Shown here piece after piece: positions 26,493 to 32,732 of a DNA stretch of 32,732 nucleotides. The DNA comes from Dongibacter bovis. GTDB taxonomy: Bacteria; Bacillota; Negativicutes; Selenomonadales; Selenomonadaceae. The DNA lies in the NCBI GenBank assembly GCA_902763085.1, contig CACWQW010000011.1:1-32732 (forward strand), in the 5' to 3' direction. The position numbers and the translations under genes are program-made. Each line of letters starts with the position of its first letter. The first letter of the stretch is position 1. The notes beneath the pieces were generated by a model. It was not told the origin of the DNA and did not search any database. It saw only the letters and a list, made by a program, of their open reading frames with translations.

Positions 26493-27113
26493 TCAGTTCT
26501 CCGCTTTCGCCTTCGAGGACTTCACAGCCTTTTCTTTCCGAGCGATGACTTCATCGATCAGGCCGTAGGCTTTCGCCTCATCTGCCGTCATGAAATTATC
26601 ACGCTCCGTATCCTCGATGACTTTCTCGAGCTTCTGCCCGGTCGTCTTGACGAGGATCTCATTGATGACTTCACGGATGCGGAGGATTTCCTTCGCCTGG
26701 ATCTGGATGTCTGTCGACTGCCCCTGCGCACCACCGAGCGGCTGATGGATCATGATGCGCGACATCGGCAGAGCAAAGCGCTTTCCCTTTGCACCTGCCG
26801 TCAACAGGACCGATCCCATGCTCGCCGCCTGACCGATGCAGATGGTCGACACATCAGGCTTGATGTACTGCATGGTATCGTAGATGGCCAGTCCTGCGGT
26901 CACAACACCGCCAGGGCTATTGATGTACAGATAGATATCCTTGTCCGGATCCTCAGACTCGAGGAAGAGGAGCTGCGCCACGACGGTGTTCGCCACATTG
27001 TCATCAATCGGTCCGCCGAGGAAGATGATGCGATCCTTGAGCAGGCGCGAATAGATGTCATACGCACGTTCCCCGCGGCTTGACGTCTCTACGACCATTG
27101 GTACATAACTCAT
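26493..27113 (-). CDS. clpP: ATP-dependent Clp protease proteolytic subunit
   Basis: Tetradecameric serine protease chamber. 206 residues from MSYVPMVVE. Catalytic triad S98 (GQAASMGS), H123 (MIHQPLGG) and D172 (ERDNFM). An upstream TTG reading (27128) is rejected; ATG 27113 has GGGGGT about 7 bases upstream. Starts 21 bases past tig. The C-terminal tail is Lys-rich ([14 protein letters not shown]). Confidence 0.96.
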   Translation of the reverse strand: MSYVPMVVETSSRGERAYDIYSRLLKDRIIFLGGPIDDNVANTVVAQLLFLESEDPDKDIYLYINSPGGVVTAGLAIYDTMQYIKPDVSTICIGQAASMGSVLLTAGAKGKRFALPMSRIMIHQPLGGAQGQSTDIQIQAKEILRIREVINEILVKTTGQKLEKVIEDTERDNFMTADEAKAYGLIDEVIARKEKAVKSSKAKAEN

Positions 27114-27134
27114 GATTGATACCCCCAAAGGGAA

Positions 27135-28430
27135 TTACTCCGTAAGATTGTCGAAAATGAACTGCATCGTCTTGTTGCGCAGGACGGTTGCAGCCAGATC
27201 GTTGAGCCTTCCCTGTTCCGCAATGATTTTCTTGACCTGTTTCGGCGTAGCACCGTAAGCAGCTGCCATGGTCTCGACTTCTTTATCGAGATCAGCGGCT
27301 TCGACTTTGATGCTCTCTGCCTTTGCCACTTCCTCGAGCATGAGACCCGTGCGGACGTTCTTCTCCGCCGTCTCACGATACTGCTCGCGGAGTTTCGCGA
27401 TGTCCGTGCCAGCGAACTGCAGGTACTGCTCAAGCTGCATGCCCTGCTGTGCGAGGCGCATCTCCATCTCGCGCACCATGCGCGTGACCTCGTTGTCGAT
27501 CATCACAGGCGGGATGTCGACCGTCGTATTCTCAGTCGCCGTCTCGATGGCCTTGGCCTTGCGGTCGTTCTCCGCCTTCCGCTCGCCATTCGCCTCAAGG
27601 TTCTTGCGGATGTCCGCCTTGAGCGCATCCAGCGTATCGAACTTGCTGACGGATTTGGCGAATTCGTCGTCGATGGCCGGCAGCTCCTTGTGCTTGATGC
27701 TGCGGATCGTGCACTTGAACGTCGCGTCCTTCCCTGCGAGCTCCTTGGCATGGTACTCCTCAGGGAACTTTACCTGAACTTCTTTCTCCTCGCCGATTTT
27801 CGCGCCGATGAGCTGATCCTCGAAGCCCGGGATGAAGCTCTTCGATCCGATCTGCAACGGGTAATCCTTGCCCTCGCCGCCCTCGAAGGCCTCGCCATCG
27901 ACAAAGCCCTGGAAATCGAGCGTCGTGAAGTCGCCATCCTGTACCGCAGCGCCTTCCGGTGCATCGACCATCTTCGCCTGATGGTCTGCCATGCTCTTGA
28001 GCTGCTTTTGCACATCCTCATCCGTGACGTTTACGGCGTCTTTCGCGATCTTGAGTCCCTTGTACTCGCCGAGCTTGACTTCCGGACGCGGCACGACCGT
28101 CGCCTTGAACACGACATCCTTGCCATCCTCGAGCGTCACCGGCTCGATCTTCGGACGTGCGACGATATCTTCCATGTTCTGGTCTTTCAGAGCATCAGCG
28201 AGTGCTTCCGGCGCGATGAAATAATCGAACGCTTCCTGAAGGACCGTCTGCTTGCCGACATGCTGCTCGACGATCTTGCGCGGTGCCTTGCCCTTGCGGA
28301 AGCCCGGGATATTCACCTGTGCTGCGAAGCGCTTGCAGGCACGCTCCTCTGCCTTGTCGAGCTCTGCTGCTACGACCTCAATGGTCAGGACGACCTGCTG
28401 GTTCTCTATTTTTTCTGCTGAAACTTTCAT
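27135..28430 (-). CDS. tig: Trigger factor (ribosome-associated chaperone/prolyl isomerase)
   Basis: First chaperone to meet nascent chains. 431 residues. Ribosome-docking signature GFRKGKAPRKIVE (about 45-57), PPIase domain (about 160-245: VQDGDFTTLDFQGFVDGEAFEGG, FIPGFEDQLIGAKIGEE), then the helical C-terminal cradle. ATG at 28430; the nearest ribosome site GGGAGG is about 12 bases away. First gene of tig-clpP-clpX, with its own promoter at 28503-28531. Confidence 0.96.
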   Translation of the reverse strand: MKVSAEKIENQQVVLTIEVVAAELDKAEERACKRFAAQVNIPGFRKGKAPRKIVEQHVGKQTVLQEAFDYFIAPEALADALKDQNMEDIVARPKIEPVTLEDGKDVVFKATVVPRPEVKLGEYKGLKIAKDAVNVTDEDVQKQLKSMADHQAKMVDAPEGAAVQDGDFTTLDFQGFVDGEAFEGGEGKDYPLQIGSKSFIPGFEDQLIGAKIGEEKEVQVKFPEEYHAKELAGKDATFKCTIRSIKHKELPAIDDEFAKSVSKFDTLDALKADIRKNLEANGERKAENDRKAKAIETATENTTVDIPPVMIDNEVTRMVREMEMRLAQQGMQLEQYLQFAGTDIAKLREQYRETAEKNVRTGLMLEEVAKAESIKVEAADLDKEVETMAAAYGATPKQVKKIIAEQGRLNDLAATVLRNKTMQFIFDNLTE

Positions 28431-28502
28431 TGTCTGAAAAGACCTCCCGTTTGATTTCTTTCGTCATGACAGCGCGCAATTTCTGCATGCTATACAAAGC
28501 AC

Positions 28503-28531
28503 ATCATACCACAAACAGACGGGTAACACAA
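28503..28531 (-). promoter_or_regulatory. Sigma-70-type promoter for tig-clpP-clpX
   Basis: On the minus strand: -35 TTGTGT (28526-28531), 17-base spacer, -10 TATGAT (28503-28508), preceded by TGTGG. It starts just after the GerMN terminator; the leader is about 65 bases long. Confidence 0.65.
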
Positions 28532-28533
28532 GG

Positions 28534-28552
28534 AAAACGCGTATCCTACGCG
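28534..28552 (-). terminator. Terminator after the GerMN lipoprotein gene
   Basis: CGCGTA-TCC-TACGCG: 6-bp stem and 3-base loop, followed on the minus strand by TTTTCC (A's at 28534-28537). It lies about 20 bases past the GerMN stop. Short stem, so moderate strength. Confidence 0.6.
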
Positions 28553-28571
28553 CAGACCCGTCCGCACCTCC

Positions 28572-29177
28572 TCAAAGCAGATTTTTCATGCGCGTGAGCG
28601 GCTGGGTCAGGTCCATGTGCCCACTCAACGATTCGATGCTCTTGCCATCGATGAGGATCCGAACGCGCTTCACCTCGGGAAACTCCGTCAGCGTATCGAC
28701 GATCGAGCCGACGAGCATCTCTTCTCCCGTCGAGCCGCCGACGAAATTCTTGGCGAGTTCCTTGCTGAAGCTCACGCTCGCCGTGCCGTTTTCCACTTTG
28801 ACGGACTGCAGTTTCGCCTGCTTGGGGATGATGGTCGTCTGCCCTTTTTCCTTGGTGCCGGAGAGCAGGGAACGCATGGCGGCTGTGTATGGGTCGTCCT
28901 GCCCCGTCGTCACCTTGCGCGAGACTGCGATGAGCTTCGTGCCATCGTCGTTCGGATAGTACACCTTGATCGTGATCTCTTTCGCCGCTGTCCCCGTCTT
29001 CTTCTCTCTGGAGGCGGGCTCCCCAGCTTTCGCGCCGCTCTCTGCCGCGACGGAGGCATCACTGCTGTCCACAGCGCCTTTCGTCGCCTGCGAACCGCAC
29101 CCAGCAGCCAGCAGTGCAAAGCAAAGGACGAAAAGCGGCAACAGGAAGCGGAGCTTCCTCAGCTGATTCATCGTCAT
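28572..29177 (-). CDS. GerMN-domain lipoprotein
   Basis: 201 residues. Lipoprotein signal with the lipobox LAAGC (C27), then a Ser/Ala/Glu-rich linker to about residue 65, then a GerMN domain (ITIKVYYPNDDGTKLIAVSR, YTAAMRSLLSG, VENGTASVSFSKEL, LVGSIVDTLTEFPEVKRVRILIDG). GerMN domains occur in GerM and in diverse envelope lipoproteins and are thought to bind glycan or protein partners; a germination role is not implied. ATG at 29177 with AGGAG 9 bases upstream. It follows the amidase by 30 bases; the pairing of amidase with GerMN fits a peptidoglycan role. Confidence 0.85.
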   Translation of the reverse strand: MTMNQLRKLRFLLPLFVLCFALLAAGCGSQATKGAVDSSDASVAAESGAKAGEPASREKKTGTAAKEITIKVYYPNDDGTKLIAVSRKVTTGQDDPYTAAMRSLLSGTKEKGQTTIIPKQAKLQSVKVENGTASVSFSKELAKNFVGGSTGEEMLVGSIVDTLTEFPEVKRVRILIDGKSIESLSGHMDLTQPLTRMKNLL

Positions 29178-29207
29178 AGTCCCAACTCCTATCTTATTCT
29201 AATTCCA

Positions 29208-30272
29208 TTATTCGCTGAAGAAGCGTCCGATTCCTCTCGCGACGGCGAGCGCCAGCTTCTTTTGATAGCCTTCCGAGGCGAGCAGCGCTTCCTCTTCAGG
29301 ATTCGTGATGAACCCGAGTTCGATGAGGGAAGCGGGCATTGCAGAATGCTTCATCACGTAGAAGTTCGCTTGCTTCACCCCGCGGTTGAAGAGGCCGCCA
29401 GCCGCCGCGAGCTCTTCGTTGAGAAGCGTGGCCAAACGCTCATCCGCTTCCGTTTTCGGATAATAGTATGTTTCCATCCCGTGCGCCCCCGGGTTGGAGA
29501 ACGCATTGCAATGGATGCTAACAAAGAGCTCTGCCCCCGGAGAATACGCACCTACATTCACACGCGCCTGCAGCTCCTGCCGATCCGAGGCATAGGGACC
29601 GTAGACATCGACATCTGCATCGCGCGTCATCACGACGCGCGCACCAGACTGCTGCAGGATGTCGCGCACGTCGCGCGTCACGGCGAGTGTCACCGACGCC
29701 TCCGTGATGCCGTCCGGGCCGACCGCTCCGGTATCGCTGCCACCATGACCGGCGTCAAGTACGAGCGCATGGCCTGCCACCCCCTCCACGTTCTCTGCCG
29801 GAGCTGCCTGCGGCTTCTTGAAGATATCGATGGCGAGGCGATACGGCTTGCGGGCCCGACGGTCCGGATCGAGCACGGTCACCTGATAGGCACAGTCCGC
29901 CCCTGCCTGCGTCAGCTGGACACGCACCTGCGTATGGCGCGCTTCCAGCTCATTGATCTGGACAGAGGAGACAAAGGCGCTCTTCTGTGCGATCTGGGTG
30001 GCGAGCTTACCACGAACGGTATTGGGGAGGTCGAGCACGAGCACCTTGCGCAGGAACGTCTTCTCCCGAAGCGTGTACGCGACATCCGGGCGATTGATGC
30101 CGATCTCGATGCGCCAAGCGTCCTGACCATCCACCTGCGTCTCGTACGCCTGGAAATAGTTGAGCTCATGGACGGGGAGCTGCCGCGCTGCAGCCGCCTC
30201 CGGCAGGCAGAACAAGAGCCCGCACACGCAGCAGAGGAAGAGCCGCATGATCATCCTTATCTTTTCTTGCAT
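29208..30272 (-). CDS. N-acetylmuramoyl-L-alanine amidase with AMIN domain
   Basis: Secreted zinc amidase that cuts the stem peptide from peptidoglycan. 354 residues: signal peptide 1-29 (MRLFLCCVCGLLFCLPEAAA), AMIN domain about 30-150, Amidase_3 about 168-350. Zinc/catalytic residues H176 (LDAGHGGSDTG), E191, H254 (SIHCNAF) and E318 (SLIELGFITNPEE). The AMIN domain usually targets such enzymes to the septum or envelope. The frame is open to 30383, across the DUF3006 gene; I start at ATG 30272, 7 bases past that gene's stop, with GAGGAGG about 12 bases upstream. MIMRL two codons in is an alternative. Confidence 0.93.
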   Translation of the reverse strand: MQEKIRMIMRLFLCCVCGLLFCLPEAAAARQLPVHELNYFQAYETQVDGQDAWRIEIGINRPDVAYTLREKTFLRKVLVLDLPNTVRGKLATQIAQKSAFVSSVQINELEARHTQVRVQLTQAGADCAYQVTVLDPDRRARKPYRLAIDIFKKPQAAPAENVEGVAGHALVLDAGHGGSDTGAVGPDGITEASVTLAVTRDVRDILQQSGARVVMTRDADVDVYGPYASDRQELQARVNVGAYSPGAELFVSIHCNAFSNPGAHGMETYYYPKTEADERLATLLNEELAAAGGLFNRGVKQANFYVMKHSAMPASLIELGFITNPEEEALLASEGYQKKLALAVARGIGRFFSE

Positions 30273-30279
30273 AGAGCTT

Positions 30280-30486
30280 TTACCCCTCCTCATGCAGCAA
30301 GGACAAGGCTTCGGCTTCCGCCGCTTCCGTCTTGGCCTTATCGTAGTGGATATCGATCGTGAGATAATCGCCTTCCTGCACATTCTTCGGCAAATACGTA
30401 CGAGGGAAATTCACCTTTTTCATATCTTCCCCGAGGAGCAGGACAGCGACGTCCTCTTCATAGCGATCTAAATAGGCGGAAATCAC
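30280..30486 (-). CDS. DUF3006 family small protein
   Basis: 68 residues, no membrane span. The pattern DRYEEDVAVLLLGED...FPRTYLPKNVQEGDYLTIDI matches DUF3006, a small beta-rich family often encoded next to ComEC-like metallo-beta-lactamase genes. Function unknown. The start is GTG at 30486, overlapping the stop of the MBL gene (GTGA), with AAAGGAGG upstream, so it is translationally coupled to that gene. Confidence 0.8.
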   Translation of the reverse strand: MISAYLDRYEEDVAVLLLGEDMKKVNFPRTYLPKNVQEGDYLTIDIHYDKAKTEAAEAEALSLLHEEG

Positions 30487-31424
30487 GTTTTCTCCTCCTT
30501 TACTTCATAACCGGTACCATCGGAAGTCACCGTGATCGTACCGTTCTTGTCTGTCTCGTAAACCTTAGCGTGCAGGGCCTGGTATTTCTTCAGCGTCTCC
30601 TTATGCGGATGTCCGTAATCATTGCCAGCACCGCAGGAGATCAGACAGACCTCCGGCTGCACGAGGCGGAGGTAGGCGGCGCTCGAGGAAGTCTTGCTGC
30701 CATGGTGTGGAGACTTCAGCACCTGACTCTTGAGTTCGCTGCCGAACTGTGCAGCAATCGTCGCCTCCGCTTCCTTTTCCGCATCACCGGTAAAGAGCAT
30801 CGAGAACTTGCCGAAAGTGAGCTTTCCCATGACGGACTCGTTGTTCGGATCGTGCTTGTAGCCCTTCTGCTGTCCTTTCTGCACGAGGCTCTCCTGCGGG
30901 CTCAGCACCTTGAACTGTGCACCGTCGCCGAAATCGAGCACATCGCCTGCTTTCAATGCGTGGTGGTCAATGCCCTTTGCCTTCGCCTTCTTCAGATAGC
31001 CGAGGTAGAGCTTCGACGTCGAAGGCATGCCGTTGTCGTAGATCGCACCGATCTCAAAGCTGCCATCGAGGAGCACGTCCATGCCGCCGATATGATCGGC
31101 ATGCGGATGCGTCAGGATGACCTTGTCGATCTTCTTGACGCCCGCCTGGGCGAGCTGTGCACGCAGCTTGTCCCGTTCATCCACGTCGCTCGTATCGACG
31201 AGGACCGTCTGCTCTGCTGTCCGAATGAGGATCGCATCTCCCTGCCCGACGTCGAGCATCTTGATGACGATCTTCCCCTGTGCTGCCGCCGCTCCTGCAG
31301 AGGCTACCGCTGGTGCCGATGAGGATGCCTCGTCTGCCGGCGTTTTCGCCGCGCCACAGCCGCCGAGCAGCAGCATCAGCAGGCAGATCAGCAGACAGAT
31401 GCCATACTTCCACCGTTTTCTCAC
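30483..31424 (-). CDS. ComEC/Rec2-like metallo-beta-lactamase lipoprotein
   Basis: 313 residues. N-terminal lipoprotein signal with lipobox LLGGC (C23), an Ala/Ser-rich linker, then the MBL fold: MLDVGQGDAILI (about 56), zinc motif THPHADHIGG (H106, H108, D110, H111), FTGDAEKEAE, SPHHGSKTSSS, and DYGHPHKE near the C-terminus. This is the free-standing form of the ComEC extracellular domain, probably a nuclease or phosphodiesterase exposed outside the inner membrane; no ComEC transmembrane channel is present. The start is GTG at 31424, one base past the HAD stop, GGAGG about 11 bases upstream. The open frame to 31532 is HAD antisense-free extension without a signal. Confidence 0.88.
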   Translation of the reverse strand: MRKRWKYGICLLICLLMLLLGGCGAAKTPADEASSSAPAVASAGAAAAQGKIVIKMLDVGQGDAILIRTAEQTVLVDTSDVDERDKLRAQLAQAGVKKIDKVILTHPHADHIGGMDVLLDGSFEIGAIYDNGMPSTSKLYLGYLKKAKAKGIDHHALKAGDVLDFGDGAQFKVLSPQESLVQKGQQKGYKHDPNNESVMGKLTFGKFSMLFTGDAEKEAEATIAAQFGSELKSQVLKSPHHGSKTSSSAAYLRLVQPEVCLISCGAGNDYGHPHKETLKKYQALHAKVYETDKNGTITVTSDGTGYEVKEEKT

Positions 31425-31425
31425 T

Positions 31426-32235
31426 TCAGTCCACACCTCCCAGGATGATATGTTCGATTCCCCATGCCACGCCGTCCTCATCGACACTCGGCACCTCATA
31501 GCGCGCGATGGCCTTGACCTCCGGCTGCGCATTCCCCATCGCGACGCCCGTACCGACCGTCTGCATCATCTCGATGTCATTGAGACCATCGCCAAAGGCA
31601 ATGCTGTCACGCACGGGGATGCCAAGATGTGCGAGCACTTTCAGGATGCCGCTGCCTTTGGAGATATCCGACGCATAGAGCTCCATGTTTTTCTTATGAT
31701 ATGGGTCCATGAGTCCCGTCAGACCAGGCATGGCGAGCAGCCTGCCGAACACGCCGCCGCCCTCTTCCTCAAAGGCGAGGAATTCCATCTTGCAGGCTTG
31801 GACATCCTCCAAGCGATAGGAGCGTGTGAACCGGTCCACATGTACGCCGATGCTCCGATAAAATTCCTCGAGCCCGTGAAACTCCGGCCGCAAGCAGACT
31901 TGGCGCGCCCCCTGCAGGACATACTCCACCGCGTGCGCCTCGCAGAGCGCCACGATGTCTTTGACTGACTGTCGAGGCAACGGCTGCTCATAAATGCAGC
32001 TGCCATCCACGAACACGGCCGCCCCGTTCATGAGCACATAGCCGTCGAATAGGTCCTGCTCCGTGAGCTCGGGGTCGAGATAGACGAGCGGCCGCCCGCT
32101 CGCGATGAACGTCCGATGTCCCGCGCACCGCAGCGACCGGATGGCCTGGCGCGTCCGCGCCGTCATCTGCGGGCGCTGCTTCATGATGTTGATGAGCGTC
32201 CCATCGATATCGAAAAAAACCGCTTTCTTACCCAA
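31426..32235 (-). CDS. Cof-type HAD-IIB family phosphatase
   Basis: 269 residues, cytoplasmic. HAD motifs in order: FFDIDGTLI (D9/D11 nucleophile), SGRP (46-49), K193 in SKGSG, and GDGLND (215-220). The C2B cap lies between motifs II and III. Substrates of this family are phosphosugars and cofactors such as FMN or PLP; not predictable here. The start codon appears to be TTG at 32235 with no good ribosome site, so the 5' end is uncertain. Likely first gene of the HAD-MBL-DUF3006-amidase-GerMN unit; a TGGTAAAAT box lies at 32309-32314. Confidence 0.85.
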   Translation of the reverse strand: MGKKAVFFDIDGTLINIMKQRPQMTARTRQAIRSLRCAGHRTFIASGRPLVYLDPELTEQDLFDGYVLMNGAAVFVDGSCIYEQPLPRQSVKDIVALCEAHAVEYVLQGARQVCLRPEFHGLEEFYRSIGVHVDRFTRSYRLEDVQACKMEFLAFEEEGGGVFGRLLAMPGLTGLMDPYHKKNMELYASDISKGSGILKVLAHLGIPVRDSIAFGDGLNDIEMMQTVGTGVAMGNAQPEVKAIARYEVPSVDEDGVAWGIEHIILGGVD

Positions 32236-32308
32236 GGAAATCGCATCCGTCCTCTCTCATATCACACATCCAGCTTCGAGGGAATCCCCGAAACATTCCT
32301 ATCGCTCT

Positions 32309-32314
32309 ATTTTA
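32309..32314 (-). promoter_or_regulatory. Possible extended -10 promoter for the HAD-to-GerMN unit
   Basis: On the minus strand TGGTAAAAT gives -10 TAAAAT with a TG-n extension, about 75 bases before the HAD start. No good -35. Confidence 0.45.
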
Positions 32315-32342
32315 CCACAAGTGGAAAGGCTTGTCCCTTGCC

Positions 32343-32366
32343 GTGAGGAAAAAGGTGAGGAAAAAG
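32343..32366. repeat. Perfect tandem 12-bp repeat
   Basis: GTGAGGAAAAAG occurs twice back to back in the argH-HAD intergenic region. Probably a recent slippage duplication. Confidence 0.6.
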
Positions 32367-32391
32367 GAGCCGCTTACGGCACGACGCACAG

Positions 32392-32427
32392 AAAAAAAGC
32401 CACTGCTGAACGCTGTCATGCAGTGGC
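32392..32427 (-). terminator. Terminator after argH
   Basis: GCCACTGC/GCAGTGGC, an 8-9 bp stem (32399-32406 with 32420-32427) with a 13-base loop, followed on the minus strand by seven U's. About 40 bases past the argH stop. Confidence 0.85.
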
Positions 32428-32468
32428 TAAACATATGGATAAGGAACACACCTACAAGAAACCGTCGC

Positions 32469-32732
32469 TTAGACCTGCTTCTCCCGTGCCGCTTCCGCAA
32501 TACCTTTCTCGCTGGCGAGAAGTTCCCGCGCAGCCTTGAGCTGGAGAGCAACCTGCTCGTAAGATGTCCCGCCGTATGAGTTGCGATTCTTGACGCAGGT
32601 CTCGGGACGGATGGCGTCTTTGATATCGGCGCCGAAGAGCGGAGAAAGCGCCTGGAACTCCTTGAGCGACATATCCTCGAGGTATTTCCCCGCTTCGATG
32701 CACTGATGGACGGCCTTGCCGGCGACGGCGTG
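32469..32732 (-). CDS. argH: Argininosuccinate lyase, C-terminal end (runs off right edge)
   Basis: The last 87 residues of a minus-strand gene whose 5' part is outside the window. The segment HAVAGKAVHQCIEAGKYLEDM, SLKEFQALSPLFGADI, IRPETCVKNRNSYGGTS and the following helix (VALQLKAARELL) match the C-terminal domain of ArgH, which splits argininosuccinate into arginine and fumarate. The protein ends EAAREKQV at a TAA. A terminator follows directly. Confidence 0.85.
   Translation of the reverse strand, partial: HAVAGKAVHQCIEAGKYLEDMSLKEFQALSPLFGADIKDAIRPETCVKNRNSYGGTSYEQVALQLKAARELLASEKGIAEAAREKQV

Noticed and set aside
1..32732. CRISPR arrays, insertion sequences, prophage, tRNA or rRNA genes
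   Set aside because: No spaced direct repeats, transposase or integrase motifs, or recognisable tRNA/rRNA sequence were seen by eye.

Overview
This is a gene-dense, GC-rich (high GC at third codon positions) chromosomal window of about 32.7 kb. It carries core metabolism, DNA repair, translation, proteostasis and envelope genes, and I see no tRNA, rRNA, insertion sequence, prophage or CRISPR array. Gene order and content (tig-clpP-clpX-lon-engB; ruvCAB followed by queH, a SpoIID-like gene and queA; an AhbA/AhbB-type siroheme decarboxylase pair; a FIST-MCP receptor; DUF4127 and DUF3006 proteins) point to a Firmicutes-lineage anaerobe. My best guess is Negativicutes (Selenomonas-like), inferred from gene content and not from any database search.

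Layout, left to right. Only mutY and the FIST-MCP gene are on the + strand; everything else is on the minus strand and is therefore transcribed right to left. 1-639: 5' part of a DUF4127 gene that runs off the left edge. 750-1460: a YgjP/SprT-like M48-type metallopeptidase. 1532-7845: branched-chain amino acid genes in two units, ilvN-ilvC (own promoter, ends at a strong terminator) and leuC-leuD-leuB-ilvB (own extended -10 promoter and a structured leader, ends at a terminator). ilvN is divergent from mutY (8032-9138), followed by a soluble FIST-domain chemoreceptor (9273-11336). A perfect bidirectional terminator separates this from the minus-strand block ruvC-ruvA-ruvB-queH-spoIID-queA (11434-16546), several members of which overlap as ATGA. 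Then come pbp1A-tyrS-yebC (16653-20806), the ahbA/ahbB pair (21154-22107), tig-clpP-clpX | lon-engB (22185-28430), and an envelope/secreted-protein cluster of HAD, metallo-beta-lactamase lipoprotein, DUF3006, amidase and GerMN lipoprotein (28572-32235). The right edge holds the 3' end of argH.

How they work together. IlvB/IlvN make acetolactate, IlvC converts it to dihydroxyacid, and LeuCD/LeuB run the isopropylmalate branch to leucine; leuA and ilvD are not here. RuvABC process Holliday junctions and MutY repairs oxidised-guanine mispairs. QueA and QueH are the last two steps of queuosine tRNA modification. Trigger factor, ClpXP and Lon form the classic folding and proteolysis cluster. PBP1A, the SpoIID-like protein, the amidase and the lipoproteins act on the cell envelope. 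The ahb pair suggests siroheme-based (alternative) heme or heme d1-like chemistry. Most of the window is ordinary housekeeping sequence; I do not see a clearly new system. The less explained parts are the FIST-MCP receptor, the isolated ahb pair with a palindrome in its leader, the MBL lipoprotein/DUF3006/amidase cluster, and several structured leaders and intergenic hairpins.
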